Assembly (NCBI GenBank): GCA_965198655.1
Contig: OZ240668.1
Span: 2,728,001-2,792,000, forward strand
DNA length: 64,000 nt
Direction: 5' to 3'
Origin: Lichenicola sp965198655
GTDB taxonomy: Bacteria > Pseudomonadota > Alphaproteobacteria > Acetobacterales > Acetobacteraceae
In this document: positions 1 to 12,050 of the stretch, piece after piece
Layout of the letters: every line of letters starts with the position of its first letter
How positions within the stretch are numbered: position 1 is the first letter of the stretch
The notes under the pieces: generated by a model
Seen by the model: only the letters and a program-made list of their open reading frames with translations
The model's database searches: none
What the model was told of the DNA's origin: nothing
Program-made: the position numbers and the translations under genes

Positions 1-648
1 TCGGTCAGCCGCGCGCGCGTTCGCCCACGCTTTCCGTCTTGCTGTAGCAAATTCAGAGACCGCGTCGCCATTGATACCCCTTACCCCGACCGAATCGTTT
101 AGGCAATTTATTGACGGCGGACTCATAATGAGATAGTTCTCAGTCTGATGCGCCGGTATAGTGTAATCTCTGAAGTCGTTCTGGAAGAAGAGGCTGTCGA
201 GGTCTTGAGGCGGCGGGACGCCTGAAGCGACGGAACGGGATCGTTCAGGCAAACTTCATGCCGGCAAACGGCTGCCGGTACGTTGTTGCTGCGCTTGCCC
301 GACAACAGCCGTCAGAGCGAGCGGCGACCACAGGTACGCGTCATGGCTGTTGATCCACCGTGACAGCCGCAGAGCCAGGCTACGCGTCGCGTCCCTCCCA
401 CCGCGCTGGTCTCAACAGGGTAGAGCTATGGCAGATGCTCAGGTTGCTCTCAAACCGATATCTGACGAAGACCACGTCAGACATGGCATGTTGGCGTTGG
501 AGGAGAGCATCCGGACCGCCTGTGTTGGAACTGGGCGAGGTTCATGGAAAACCCGGGCCATCACGTCGATTGAAGCTCAGCAATAGGCAGAGCGGTCGTT
601 CTTAGATCTTGTTAAACGACATGTGTGATAGCCAGCGGGGGGCTCTTG
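1..648. other. Gene-poor stretch before acs
   Basis: No open frame here has a recognisable product or a convincing ribosome-binding site. The longest frames are under 85 codons, overlap one another and have irregular composition. The stretch is less GC-rich than the synthetase gene that follows. I see no RNA gene or transposase motif. Confidence 0.5.
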
Positions 649-2640
<1,992 letters not shown>

Positions 2641-2697
2641 AGCCGGATGTCCATAACTATGCTGCCCGGGGTCGGAAAACCGTTGGCAAACATGCCA

Positions 2698-2724
2698 GGC
2701 CGTGTGCACTACGAGCACACGGCC
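2698..2724 (+). terminator. Hairpin downstream of acs
   Basis: A perfect 10-bp inverted repeat (GGCCGTGTGC / GCACACGGCC) with a 7-base loop lies 57 bases after the acs stop. No clear T-run follows, so it is a probable rather than classical intrinsic terminator. Confidence 0.5.
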
Positions 2725-2828
2725 AACATCCATTCCTTTATCCCACCTGCGATGCCTACCTGATCACCCTTGGCTCGACCGGATGGCTTTGCTGAGACCT
2801 TGAGTTGTAGGAGCTATCTCCGCAATGT

Positions 2829-3287
2829 TTAGGCGGCCGAGGGAAATTGCATGCGTTCTTTCGCCCATCCCTCCTTGAGAGGAACGAAGTAGTAGAAGGT
2901 GACCTTGCGGCTCTTGAACTTCCACTTTCCTTCGAGCTTTACCAGCACGTCGTCGTATTGACACGCACACACGTAGCTCTCGCCATTGAATACGCTGGGC
3001 ATGTTACAGTAACAACGACCGATAGCGGAGTTGCCTTCTATCTCGATGATCTCGTTGGAGATGAAGTGCCACATACCGGATAGCGTGTGTTCAGCGTAAT
3101 GCTTAAGCTGTTCCTCACGCCCCCGGTAACTCTTGACAGGACCATGGAACTCTCCATCATCCGTGAATAGATCTACTGCTTCTCTTCCTTTGCCATGATC
3201 CACAAGAAAGCAATAGCGCGCACGCAGCTCGCTTATAGCAATGCGATCTTCGATCTTGGTGATGCGTTCTTCCAAATCCTGCGTCAT
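2829..3287 (-). CDS. SnoaL-like / NTF2-fold protein
   Basis: This 152-residue protein has the pattern of SnoaL-type NTF2-fold proteins: an N-terminal helix (about residues 5-30, RIAISELRARYCFLVDHGK), then VDLFTDDGEFHGP and a C-terminal antiparallel sheet ending in KSRKVTFYYFVPL. The helix-Y-C-x3-D-H start is typical of small polyketide-cyclase-like or dehydratase-like enzymes found in aromatic and steroid catabolic clusters. The ATG is preceded by AGGAG at good spacing. No partner is adjacent, but a second member of the fold lies at 14052-14588 in the catabolic cluster. The substrate cannot be told from sequence. Confidence 0.75.
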   Translation of the reverse strand: MTQDLEERITKIEDRIAISELRARYCFLVDHGKGREAVDLFTDDGEFHGPVKSYRGREEQLKHYAEHTLSGMWHFISNEIIEIEGNSAIGRCYCNMPSVFNGESYVCACQYDDVLVKLEGKWKFKSRKVTFYYFVPLKEGWAKERMQFPSAA

Positions 3288-3739
3288 GTTGGACTCCTAC
3301 TATTAGCAGCTTACAGATTGAGTGGTGAAGAGGTGGACGTGGTGCGATCACCTGTGGATGTGGCTAACTGCACCCTTGGTCAATCAGCACTCAGAACAAC
3401 TTCGGAAATGCGCAGGTCGACCAAAGAAGATGATGGCCTGTCCAAGTGGGTCAAGAATTTGCTCCGCAGTCTTGAACACGTAACAATCGTATTGGCTTGA
3501 ACCAAGATCGATGCATCGGAGGTACGCCTTGTTCCAGGACTTCGACCACGTCACGCCTTGATCAGGCATCCGTCCTCGTGGACTTAGGCCTTCTGACGGT
3601 TATCAGCCTCAGGCAGGTTTTGCTCGACGACCTCCGAACCTGTTTACCTCCAGTAGCTGTGCAAGCCTAGACTGAAGTCCTCACGATGTTAAGTGCTGTC
3701 CAAGAAGCTTCATGTTTTCACGATTTAGCCCATCGCTTG
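3288..3739. other. Gene-poor stretch
   Basis: No supported gene. Frames are short and AT content is higher than in the flanking genes. The stretch runs into the decayed IS5-type transposase at its right end and is probably scar tissue of old insertions. Confidence 0.45.
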
Positions 3740-4268
3740 GCTAGAGGTATCGCGCGACGAAGGTGGGTTCTGCGGCGCGCTTGAGTAGGAGGAAGACGGC
3801 GAGGAGCGGAGACCTGTGAGAGAGTGAGGTGAGCAGGACGTCGAGAACGGGGCGTCCATCCGAAAGAGTTGCTCTACAACCCGGCGCCTGGACGGAGGTA
3901 CGAAGCTATGCTTGGCCTCGGGCAGTATGACGAGCTCGAGCGCGATGGGACGAGCGGCCGCAGCCGCGCAGGTCGCTCGCCGGTACGGCAGACGAGGGTT
4001 CCTCCCCGCATTCCTGGGCCGGGCGCAGCAGCGTCCGCGGCTTGCACCAGGAACTCGAGGTAGCCCGTCTACAGCCAGCGTTGAGCCTAGTCATACGCGG
4101 TCTGCCGCTAGGGCAAGGGCAGGTCATCAGGCATCACCCGTAAGGCCACACCGTCGTGCACAAGGCAGCACAGCCCGTTGCATATCTTCCGCATCGGATG
4201 CTCGCGCTGTCTGGCATCCTCCGGCAGCCAGGTCCGACCAGCGCCCACGCTTCATCAGCAACGTTTGA
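3740..4268 (-). pseudogene. Decayed IS5-family transposase remnant (left copy)
   Basis: Read on the minus strand, broken frames give VADEAWALVGPWLPED, the usual start of IS5-type DDE transposases, and further on IALELVILPEAK and RRRVVEQLFR, matching the C-terminal motif of those enzymes (normally LEVVKLPEAK ... RWVVERSF). The middle of the gene, including most of the catalytic region, is missing and the frame is interrupted several times. A second, closely similar remnant lies in inverted orientation at 5996-6450. Boundaries are approximate and terminal inverted repeats were not identified. Confidence 0.7.
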
Positions 4269-4352
4269 AGAAAATGGTTTGGAACGTGACCTCCACTCAA
4301 GACGCGACTTAATCATCTTGAGGATATCCTGCTGCCATACCAACTTGCGCCC

Positions 4353-5171
4353 TCAATCCTTGAATTGTCGCACCACGTTCGCTATAACAGTAATCAGTCT
4401 GGGATTGGAAAGGTTAAAGGAACGTAGATTGTCATCGCGTTCAAGCAGCTTTCGCTGCGCCTCCAAATAGGCATCCATTGCCTGGGTAGCCTCGCTAGGA
4501 TTACCTGATCGCAGCCCCTTGAGTATGGCAAGGCGATAAGGCTGGAATTCCATCGCTCGGGCGCGCCAGAAACGTATCCCACGTCCCGGTAGCGACTTCA
4601 CCTGCACTTCCGTGAGCAAGACCATGAGAAAAGCTTCTAGGGACCGGAGCAGCGGACTACGAGAGGCGGCTGAGACAGTTCGCTGAAAATCAATGATCAC
4701 GGCAATTATTTCATCAAGATCTTTAACTTGGTTCAAGTCTCTGAAACGATCACAAGAGGACGCAATTGCATCGAGGTCTTTATCGGTCGCATTAGCCACG
4801 GCAAGTGTAACAGAGAAGCGTCCAAGCGTCTGACGTATGTCAAGGATTTCTTTTACACCTACGTTCTCTAGCTGTACAAGCGTCTGGAGTGCCGACGCCA
4901 GCGCGTAATCGCCCTGACTGCGAACGAATGATCCATTGCCATGCAAGACATCAACGAGACCGAGAGTCTCAAGGGCTCGGATCGCCTCTCGTATGGTAGG
5001 TTGACTAACCTTGAACCGATCCGAAAGATCCTTCTCGCTTGGTAGACGCTCACCGTGCGGCAGCCGCCGGGTGACGATGTCCTGGCGAAGTGACTCGATG
5101 ATCTCGTCAACTACTTTGACCCGTCGCTGCGGTAACTTGCTAGGCTTCAAAGCAGGCAGCGCAGGTGGCAT
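4353..5171 (-). CDS. GntR-family (FadR subfamily) transcriptional regulator
   Basis: This 272-residue regulator has an N-terminal winged helix-turn-helix of the GntR type (about residues 20-80: IVTRRLPHGERLPSEKDLSDRF, then SQPTIREAIRALETLGLVDV and the wing HGNGSFV). A C-terminal all-helical FCD ligand-binding domain follows (about residues 95-235). FCD regulators usually repress catabolic operons and are released by an organic acid. The start at ATG 5171 is favoured by AAGGA eight bases upstream; a GTG at 5177 is possible but too close to that site. It sits alone between two decayed inverted transposase copies. Its target may be the nearby catabolic genes, but no operator was identified. Confidence 0.88.
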   Translation of the reverse strand: MPPALPALKPSKLPQRRVKVVDEIIESLRQDIVTRRLPHGERLPSEKDLSDRFKVSQPTIREAIRALETLGLVDVLHGNGSFVRSQGDYALASALQTLVQLENVGVKEILDIRQTLGRFSVTLAVANATDKDLDAIASSCDRFRDLNQVKDLDEIIAVIIDFQRTVSAASRSPLLRSLEAFLMVLLTEVQVKSLPGRGIRFWRARAMEFQPYRLAILKGLRSGNPSEATQAMDAYLEAQRKLLERDDNLRSFNLSNPRLITVIANVVRQFKD

Positions 5172-5460
5172 CAGCACGATCCTTATGTCACATGATCACT
5201 TGAATGAGAGTGCAGTATCGCAGGCTTGAGCACAGCGATGCAAGTGGCGAGCAGATAGTAAACGAATAGGTTGCAGGTTGCCTGGGATAGGCTTGTGTCA
5301 GACGTCGACAGAGCAATACAAGACTAAGAATAGATGTAACCGCAGGCTTCAGATCAATCTAGTCCGCTTTCTTATAGACGTTACTTGATTGGAACGGTGC
5401 TCGGCTGCTCGTTTCGGATGTGCTGGCGCGGTAGGCAGACCGGCTTACGGGGGGCTAGAA

Positions 5461-5790
5461 GACTCTGCTGGTGATCGATGTCACCGCCGCCCTACCGACG
5501 AAGGGGGCGGTGTAGTTGATATGACGCCTCAATATCGTAGCCAGTTGAGCAAGCAGACAAGCCACCAGTCTATGGTGTCATCCGCCTTAAGCCTGGTACG
5601 AGGTTCCGGTGCTGGTCGGCCTGCGGCTGTTCCTGCCGGACCAGCGAGCCTTCGACCCGTATGCTTCACAAGACGGTGTGCCTCAGGCCGAAATGATGAC
5701 CTCAAGCAAATGCGGGATCACGTTGGTCAGCCTGGATGGCGTGTGGGCGAGCAATGCCTAGTTCGGCACCCATGTTGGCGGACGAAGGCT
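5461..5790 (+). pseudogene. Decayed IS701-like transposase remnant
   Basis: Across two or three frames the plus strand reads VIDVTAALPTKG, then TPQYRSQLSKQTSHQSM, then VPVLVGLRLFLPDQRAFD and GVPQAE...SKCGITLVSLD. These correspond in order to conserved segments of IS701-type transposases (the D-x-T-x-x-P-K-G stretch, the RQYSSQLGKQ-like stretch, then VGLRLFLPE). Stops and frameshifts break it throughout and both ends are missing. The remaining sequence to 5995 holds no recognisable gene. Confidence 0.6.
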
Positions 5791-5995
5791 AGAGTAGCAT
5801 TAGTGGAGACTACAGACTGGAACCAGCGCCACAACCCAACCTGCCAGCCAGTGCTGCATGATCATCGACCGTTTGCTCGCTAACTCATGGCGCGTATCCA
5901 TTGCTCATGCCGCAGAAACGCTCCAGGCTGCCACAGGATGCGAAGTAGCTTCATCCTGGATAGGCTTCACGTCGCAAACCATCTTCTTCGCACGT

Positions 5996-6450
5996 TGCCG
6001 ATGAAGCGACGGCGCTGGTCGGACCCTGGCTGCCGGAAGATACCAGACAGCGCAAGCATCCGATGCATGCTACGGACTGTGCTGTCTTGTGCGCGACGGT
6101 GTGGCCTGACGGGTGTAATCGATGACCTGTCCTTGCCCCCGTGACACGCTGCGTGTGACCAAGCTAACGCTGCCTGCAGGCGCGGACTGTTTCGAGTTGC
6201 TGGCGCTGCGCTCGGTCGGAGATGCACAAAGGAAATCTTGGCTGGCGTGTTTGACGGAGGCAACGACAAGCGACCTATGCCGCTGCGGCCGCTTATGTCA
6301 TGGCGCTCGAAGTCGTCACGCTGCCCAAGGCCAAGCGCAACTTCATTCCTCCGCCCACGCGTCGGGTCGTGGAACGTCTCTCTCAGTTGGATGACCCGTT
6401 CTCGACGTCTCGCCCACCTCAAGCCTTCACCGGTCTCAGCCCCACGCCTT
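5996..6450 (+). pseudogene. Decayed IS5-family transposase remnant (right copy)
   Basis: This is the inverted partner of the remnant at 3740-4268. The first 120 or so bases match the reverse complement of 4141-4260 with only scattered differences (VADEATALVGPWLPED). Near 6300 the frame reads LEVVTLPKAKRNFIPPPTRR followed by VVERLSQLDDPF, the IS5-type C-terminal motif. The central part is deleted and the frame is broken. The two copies point outward and enclose the GntR gene. Confidence 0.7.
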
Positions 6451-6577
6451 GGTCCTGCTGCTCAGGCGCCACCGCAGAACCCATCGTTGTCGCGTGATAA
6501 CCACAGCCGCGCGGCGCCCGTTGTTGACCTCGGGCGTCGATTGGCGCCAACAACAACCACCGGTTGTTCTCTTGCGT

Positions 6578-7840
6578 TTAACCTGCACGCTCCAAGACGT
6601 TTGCCGATGTGACGACCTTCTCGACGCCACAAAGCTGACGTCCATAGTTCTCCATGCAAGTCTGGATGTTGTGGACGGCATGCATGCTACCAGCTCGACA
6701 ATTGCGCGCCACGAGCTGAAGCGGCTGCTTCCTCATGATGGCCGATGCTCCCGACGCCTTGAACAAGGCTTCTATCGCCGTTGCGCACGTATCCCATACG
6801 TAGGCCGCATCGGCATGATAGCGGACGGTGTCGGCCGGAGTGACATCCCTCCCTTCGAGGTGGAGGCGGTCAAGCTCATCGAGTGCTGCCTCGGCGACCA
6901 AACGTGCCGACTTGATCTGCATCTGCACGTAGCCGACGTTTAGATGGGTCACTGGAGCGTCCTGCTGCCGGTTGTAGGGAGAATAAGCAATCGACTTCTT
7001 CCCAATGCCGTCCAGGAACAGCTCCAGAGCGTGTTCCGCCATGCCGACCGCATTGCCGGTGCCGACCATAATCGAGCGACCAAGCCCACCAGGCCGAAGA
7101 CCAGATCCGTTCTTCTTGAGTTCCGCAAGCCGTTCCAGCAACATCTGCGGCGAGCTGAACTGATCTTCCGGAACGAAGAGCTCCTCGTCGACCACGATGG
7201 TTGCACTGCCAGTGGCGGCCAGTCCTATCGTGTCCCAGTCGTCGCGACGAACATAGGCCTCCTTAGGCAGGAGCACCATCCCAACCTTGGTATCGTCAGT
7301 CTCGTCATAGAACACAGCTAGATAAGCGTGCGAGGCATGTGCGCTGCCAGTGGCGAAAGGCCAAGCGCCGTGGATCATCCAGCCGCCATCCACTTGACGG
7401 GCAGAACCGGAGAGACGGCGAGTACTGCCACCCACTGCACAGGTCCGGTTCCCGGTCCAAGGTGCATAATAGACGGGCTTCACCACCTCATCGGGGAAGG
7501 CGGCGCTCCACATGTTACCACCGGTTGAGGCCCAGAGGGTCCAAGCAGTGGCGCCGCAGCCGCAACCGAGAGCCTCGTAAATGCGGAACAGGTCCCGGGC
7601 CGAGAAGTCCGCGCCGCCGAAGCGTGCGGGTGTTGTGAGGCTATAAGCCCCAACTGCGTTCAGGCGCTCGACCGTTTCCTGAGGAATGCGACGCTGCCGC
7701 TCGGCTTCGCCTTGCATACTCCGCAGCCAGGGTTGCATCGAAACGATCCGCTCGACAATGACGTCTGCCGGAGGATGACCGGGCTCACTGACCGTCTGGA
7801 CCTCATTCGCCGTCAAGGTCGCACCGTAGAACTTCGTCAT
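6578..7840 (-). CDS. Acyl-CoA-dehydrogenase-fold flavoprotein (probable flavin-dependent monooxygenase)
   Basis: This 420-residue protein has the acyl-CoA dehydrogenase fold: an N-terminal helical domain (RRIPQETVERLNAVGAYSL, then PARFGGAD), a central beta domain (GGWMIHGAWPFATGSAHA, then LAATGSATIVVDE) and a C-terminal four-helix domain. The pattern P-x-R-F-G-G with W-P-F-A-S/T-G-x-x-H is typical of the HsaA/DszC-like flavin-dependent hydroxylases rather than true acyl-CoA dehydrogenases, and the usual catalytic glutamate is not evident. Such enzymes use reduced flavin supplied by a separate reductase, and none is seen nearby. ATG 7840 is chosen because GGGAGGAG lies eight bases upstream; the frame extends further but without a site. 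Confidence 0.8.
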   Translation of the reverse strand: MTKFYGATLTANEVQTVSEPGHPPADVIVERIVSMQPWLRSMQGEAERQRRIPQETVERLNAVGAYSLTTPARFGGADFSARDLFRIYEALGCGCGATAWTLWASTGGNMWSAAFPDEVVKPVYYAPWTGNRTCAVGGSTRRLSGSARQVDGGWMIHGAWPFATGSAHASHAYLAVFYDETDDTKVGMVLLPKEAYVRRDDWDTIGLAATGSATIVVDEELFVPEDQFSSPQMLLERLAELKKNGSGLRPGGLGRSIMVGTGNAVGMAEHALELFLDGIGKKSIAYSPYNRQQDAPVTHLNVGYVQMQIKSARLVAEAALDELDRLHLEGRDVTPADTVRYHADAAYVWDTCATAIEALFKASGASAIMRKQPLQLVARNCRAGSMHAVHNIQTCMENYGRQLCGVEKVVTSANVLERAG

Positions 7841-8689
7841 TCCTATCTCCTCCCGCTTCTCTTTCAGAACTAACCGCTTGGTCGGCTCTGTTGTTAGGCA
7901 TTTCGTCAAGGGATCGAGGTCACAAGTGACTACATCCTGCTGGCCGGAAGGTTGCACTCACCGCACCGAGAAGGCAAGAGATATTAAGACACCTGGTGAC
8001 TTTGTGAACATCTGGTCGTGGGTTGATCTCTGATGCCGGACGAGGCTTAAGACAAGCAACTTGAGCCGGTCGCAGAAGTGCAGTTGATAATCTTCTGTCA
8101 GACAAGCTCGGGTCGCCCAAGTTCTGTTCAAGAAATGCTCCTCTAAGTTCATGAATTCTCTCCGTAGACTTGACCTAAAATCCATTTGTAGTTTTATTGA
8201 GTCCTAGCTTTACAGAAGTCGACGTGCCCCGCTCCGTGTCACCAGCCCTCCGCTTGATGTCAGCGGCAGGGATGATCATTAATGGTCGTGTCTCTGACCA
8301 TGATGACGGAGGCGATCCCGCAGCTCGACCGCTCGCTTCCGAAGCTATTTAACCCCTCGTTAGGTGACCCGCTGTGGCGCGCCTGGCGCGCCACGTCGAA
8401 CGACATCCCGCCATGGCGAAGCGATCCTCCGGAGGAACAACCTGCGAGACAGTATCTACTCTCTGAATACCGCCTTGATGAGTTAAGTGAGACCTGTCTG
8501 CTTAGACTCATGGTGAACAGAGCGATGAGGATACAGCAAGCGCTGGAGCGCGATCCCCATGCCGGAGACCTCCGTTTGTCCAGGGATCGTCGTAGTCACC
8601 TTGTTGAAACTTTTCTCGCACGATGGACTCGGCATGTCGTTGTACGCAAGCACCGTCCCATCCGATCGCCTCGGTCGGGCAGGTCGTCG
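7841..8689. other. Gene-poor stretch with short open frames
   Basis: No confident gene. A plus-strand frame at 8282-8731 (149 codons) is open but shows no recognisable domain, and it runs into the IS66 remnant, so it may be insertion debris. The segment 7958-8260 shows no coding signal. Confidence 0.4.
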
Positions 8690-9640
8690 CTGCTGGCAAC
8701 GATCCTGAGCGCCAAGTTCCTGGATCGTTAGCCTGGCGCTGCTGGCGGCCCGGATCGAGGCGCACGTGCTGTGGCGGCCGGATCTGCACGGCGACGATAG
8801 TTCGGTGCCGTTCTGGCCAAACGCCGTACTTTTACAGGCAGGCTGTGGGCCTACGTGCGCGACGACGCGCCATTCAGCGACCGCGCATTCCTGCGGCATC
8901 ATCCCCGTTGTTCCCCGGATCGCAAGGTGGAGCATCCGGTCCGGCACCTCGCCCGTTACGGCGGCATCCCGCAGGCGGAAGCCCACGCCGGGTTCAACGG
9001 GCTGTGTGCCGAGGGACGCAAGCCGGCCGTTCCGGTCGAGGCCGGATGCCTGGTCGGTTTCGCCGGCATCACTCCGTGGGGTCGGCGAAGCCGATGGCCT
9101 ACGGACGGCGCAAGCCGTTCGAGCTGGTAGAGGTGTCCAGGACGCCCCTGGCGGTGGAGATGGTGCGCCGAATCGATGCGATCTTCGACGTCGAGCGGGA
9201 CGCTGAAACGGCCTGCCCGTCGAGCAGCGGCGGCTCGGAGGGCAGAAACGGGTCACACCCCTCCTAGCCGAGCCGGAGCGCTGGATGCGCAGCAGGTTGT
9301 CGTGCCATGCCGATGTCGACCAGGCCCTGGACTACATGCTCAAAGGCCGACGGGCATTCGTTTGGATCCTGGACGGCCGGATCTGCCTGACCAACAACGT
9401 GGCCGAGTGCGCGCTGCGCAAGGCGGCCCTCGGGAAACTTCTGGCTGTTCTGCGGGACGCGATCCCCTGCGGTCCTTGCCGGATGGAGACGTGAAGCAGG
9501 CTGCGGTCGGGGATGTACCGGCAGCCGCAACGCTGGATGGGTCGGGATGCTTCGAGCCTGCGTCTGGCATTTGGCCGAGGGGAAGAGCCGATGACGGCCA
9601 TCATCGACAGCCGCACCATCAGAGCTCCTTCCCCCATATG
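8690..9640 (+). pseudogene. Decayed IS66-family transposase (TnpC) remnant
   Basis: In shifting frames the plus strand reads HVLWRPDLHGDDSSVPF, GRLWAYVRDDAPFSDRAF, HLARYGGIPQAEAHAGFN, LAVEMVRRIDAIFDVERD, ALDYMLKGRRAFVWILD, and GRICLTNNVAECALRKAALG. These are the consecutive conserved blocks of IS66 TnpC (LHADDTPVP, GRLWTYVRDD, YAGILQADAYAGFN, RRIDAIFDIE, and the C-terminal GRICLTNNAAERALR). Several frameshifts separate them, so the gene is dead. No TnpA/TnpB and no terminal repeats were identified. Confidence 0.8.
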
Positions 9641-9692
9641 AACGTTCAAGTCGGCGGCGGGATCGAGTGCCGGCCGCCCGGTGGATCCGAAG

Positions 9693-11960
9693 CTAAATCT
9701 TCGGGACTATAGGAAGTTGAATGTGACTGGGATGGCTTGGGCCGGTGTAGATCGAGTTACGTGCGCCCTCATGGTAACTCGGATCGTAGAAGTGCCGAGT
9801 GCCGTGGTTGAAACCGTCAAATGGCTGGATGTCGATGCGGATGCGATGCCCTTTCCGGATCAAAGCGGTGTTGGGAATGATCTCGATCTCGACTGGCACC
9901 ACGTCGCCGTCCTTGAGCGGCGCGTAGTCCGCCTTGAGATGCGTGTGCTTGACCGTGTAGTCGGTCGAACGAGACGCATCCACCTTGCGGTGTGACGCCT
10001 TCAGCCAGCCCTTTGCGAGTGGGTAGTGTCTCGTGGACATCCCCATGGTCGCCAAGCCGATGTAGTCGACCTCGCGATCCCTCTCGTCGATTATCCTCAA
10101 GGCTACGTAGATGTCCATGTCCTGGCTCGTGGAGGAAACCCAGAGCTCGGCCTTGCTGTAGCCAGCGAAGACCATGTCTTCCGTCACGGGGTCGCTGATG
10201 AAGGATAGACCGGTCTTCCAGGCTGCGAGAGCGGACGGCGGAGCGACCGGCATAACGATGGGAGGCGGTCCGGTACGGCTTTCGACAGGTATCTCCGCCG
10301 AATAGTCTGCCTGGCACTCCGCTACCGGCTCGGCCGACGAAAGACGCAAGAAATCGTCCCGCCATCCATCGCCGTGCCAGTCCGATGGCGAGGCGTCAAA
10401 ATACCACCGCGTGTACCTCGTCCTGGCAACGGGCCACTCGTTCTCTTCCTGCAGATAGGAACTGCCGTTGCCGGTGCGTATCTCCAGCCGGACCGGCGGC
10501 TTGTCCATGATGCCGTTTTCGACCCCCTTCAGCCAGTGATCGAAGAACGCCATGTGATCGGCCACCGACGCCCTCGCATAGGACTTAGTAAACCAGTCTT
10601 CCCAGAAGTCGATCTTCTTATCTGCTGTCCGAGTCGCCAGATAGGCCTCGCTGCTTCCCAACTGGTGGAAATGGGCCGGATGGGTGGTGGAGGCAATGGT
10701 CCAGAGAGGCACCTTCACCTTGCTCATGTCCGGACTCATGAAAACTTCGGAGCGGGGGCCGAACACCGCGGGCAGGTTGGAGTCCTTGAACGGCGCCGCC
10801 TCGGCAATGCCCATGAAGTCGACGTCATCGGGTTGACCGCAGACGGGGGGAAGAACACCGGCCTTGTACCAGAAGCGGAAGAACTCGTCGTTGAAGACGC
10901 CGCCTGTGTAGACCAGCTCCTCGTACAGGTCGACATCGGTGCCGATGGCGATCATCGCCTTTAGATGCGACGGTTCCAGGCTCGCAGCCTGGTGCTGAGT
11001 GATCGCGTAGTAGGACATTCCCCACAGGCCGACATTCCCGTTTGACCACGGCTGCTCGCCTGCCCACTCGATGGCGTCGTGATAGGCCTGTGCCGTGCCG
11101 ATACCCCAAGGCGCCAGCTTTCCCGGGTTCTTTCCCGTTCCCGGGCCATCGACGCGCATGACCACATAGTCATGCGGCACCCAATCGACCGTGTTGACCG
11201 ATTCGTGATTCTCGAAGATCAAGCCGTCGAAGTTGCCAAGGAAATACTCCTCTTCCATCGCTTCATGGGCGTCGAAATCGCCCTCGTTGCAGATGGAATG
11301 ATGGTGGAAGGCGCGGCCGTACACTCCGCAGTTCATGACCACCGGGAACCGACCTTCCTTTGCCGGACGAAACACGTCGGCATAGACGTAGGAGCCGTCC
11401 TGCAACGGAACCTTGACATCCCTGAAGCGCAAGATGCCGAGAATGTTGCGACGGACCTCGTTTCGGGCAGTCGCGGCCGAGACCAGATGTCGGGGAGCGC
11501 GATCGGGGAAGACGCCGTGTTCCACCACTTCACCCAGCAGGCCGGTAATGGACGGATCCTGTTCGAAGTCGCGAACGTAATCCGGGTGGGGCCCGGCGAA
11601 CGAGACGTCGTGCCGGAAATTGATTATCTTTCCCTCGAGGACATCGTGCACCTTCGACGGGATTACGATGCCGTTATCGAGGTTGCGGTCCTCGTCCAAC
11701 GTGCAAAGGAACCGGGCGATGTTTGTCAGTCCGGGATCCAGAAGTTTCTGCATGTTGCCGTCCACCCGGCTCACGATCTCCGCTAGGTTCACGCGGGAGG
11801 CGCCGGTGACGGAACCGATCGGGGTGCTTCCCAGGAGGAAGGCCACCCGCTCGCCCTCGCGATAGGAGAACTCTCCCTTCTCGTTCGTCAGTCCGCTACA
11901 CGTCGGCGTCTCGTACTTGAGGCCGACGACTGGTCCAGCAAACACGCCGATAAGCGACAT
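9693..11960 (-). CDS. CocE/NonD-type alpha/beta hydrolase with an N-terminal extra domain
   Basis: This 755-residue protein is probably an esterase or amidase of the X-Pro dipeptidyl-peptidase/CocE superfamily. The hydrolase part starts near residue 180 (VPLQDGSYVYADVFRP). It has the nucleophile elbow GMSYYA (Ser316), a second conserved stretch VMRVDGPGTG, and a C-terminal jelly-roll typical of CocE from about residue 520. Residues 1-140 are an extra domain with the pattern GPVVGLKYETPTCSGLT, GEFSYREGERVAF, then LTNIARFLCTLDEDRNLDNG, a module I associate with exported lipoproteins. No signal peptide is visible here. ATG 11960 is chosen for its GGAGG eight bases upstream; a start five codons earlier is possible. 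It lies 90 bases downstream of another CocE-type gene, probably co-transcribed. Confidence 0.85.
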   Translation of the reverse strand: MSLIGVFAGPVVGLKYETPTCSGLTNEKGEFSYREGERVAFLLGSTPIGSVTGASRVNLAEIVSRVDGNMQKLLDPGLTNIARFLCTLDEDRNLDNGIVIPSKVHDVLEGKIINFRHDVSFAGPHPDYVRDFEQDPSITGLLGEVVEHGVFPDRAPRHLVSAATARNEVRRNILGILRFRDVKVPLQDGSYVYADVFRPAKEGRFPVVMNCGVYGRAFHHHSICNEGDFDAHEAMEEEYFLGNFDGLIFENHESVNTVDWVPHDYVVMRVDGPGTGKNPGKLAPWGIGTAQAYHDAIEWAGEQPWSNGNVGLWGMSYYAITQHQAASLEPSHLKAMIAIGTDVDLYEELVYTGGVFNDEFFRFWYKAGVLPPVCGQPDDVDFMGIAEAAPFKDSNLPAVFGPRSEVFMSPDMSKVKVPLWTIASTTHPAHFHQLGSSEAYLATRTADKKIDFWEDWFTKSYARASVADHMAFFDHWLKGVENGIMDKPPVRLEIRTGNGSSYLQEENEWPVARTRYTRWYFDASPSDWHGDGWRDDFLRLSSAEPVAECQADYSAEIPVESRTGPPPIVMPVAPPSALAAWKTGLSFISDPVTEDMVFAGYSKAELWVSSTSQDMDIYVALRIIDERDREVDYIGLATMGMSTRHYPLAKGWLKASHRKVDASRSTDYTVKHTHLKADYAPLKDGDVVPVEIEIIPNTALIRKGHRIRIDIQPFDGFNHGTRHFYDPSYHEGARNSIYTGPSHPSHIQLPIVPKI

Positions 11961-12050
11961 GGAACGATCCTCCATTTGATCTGTGATCCTGCCGGCGAAT
12001 GAGGACGGCCGGCCCTCGTGCGTCCGTTCGATATCGACATGTCTCAGGGG

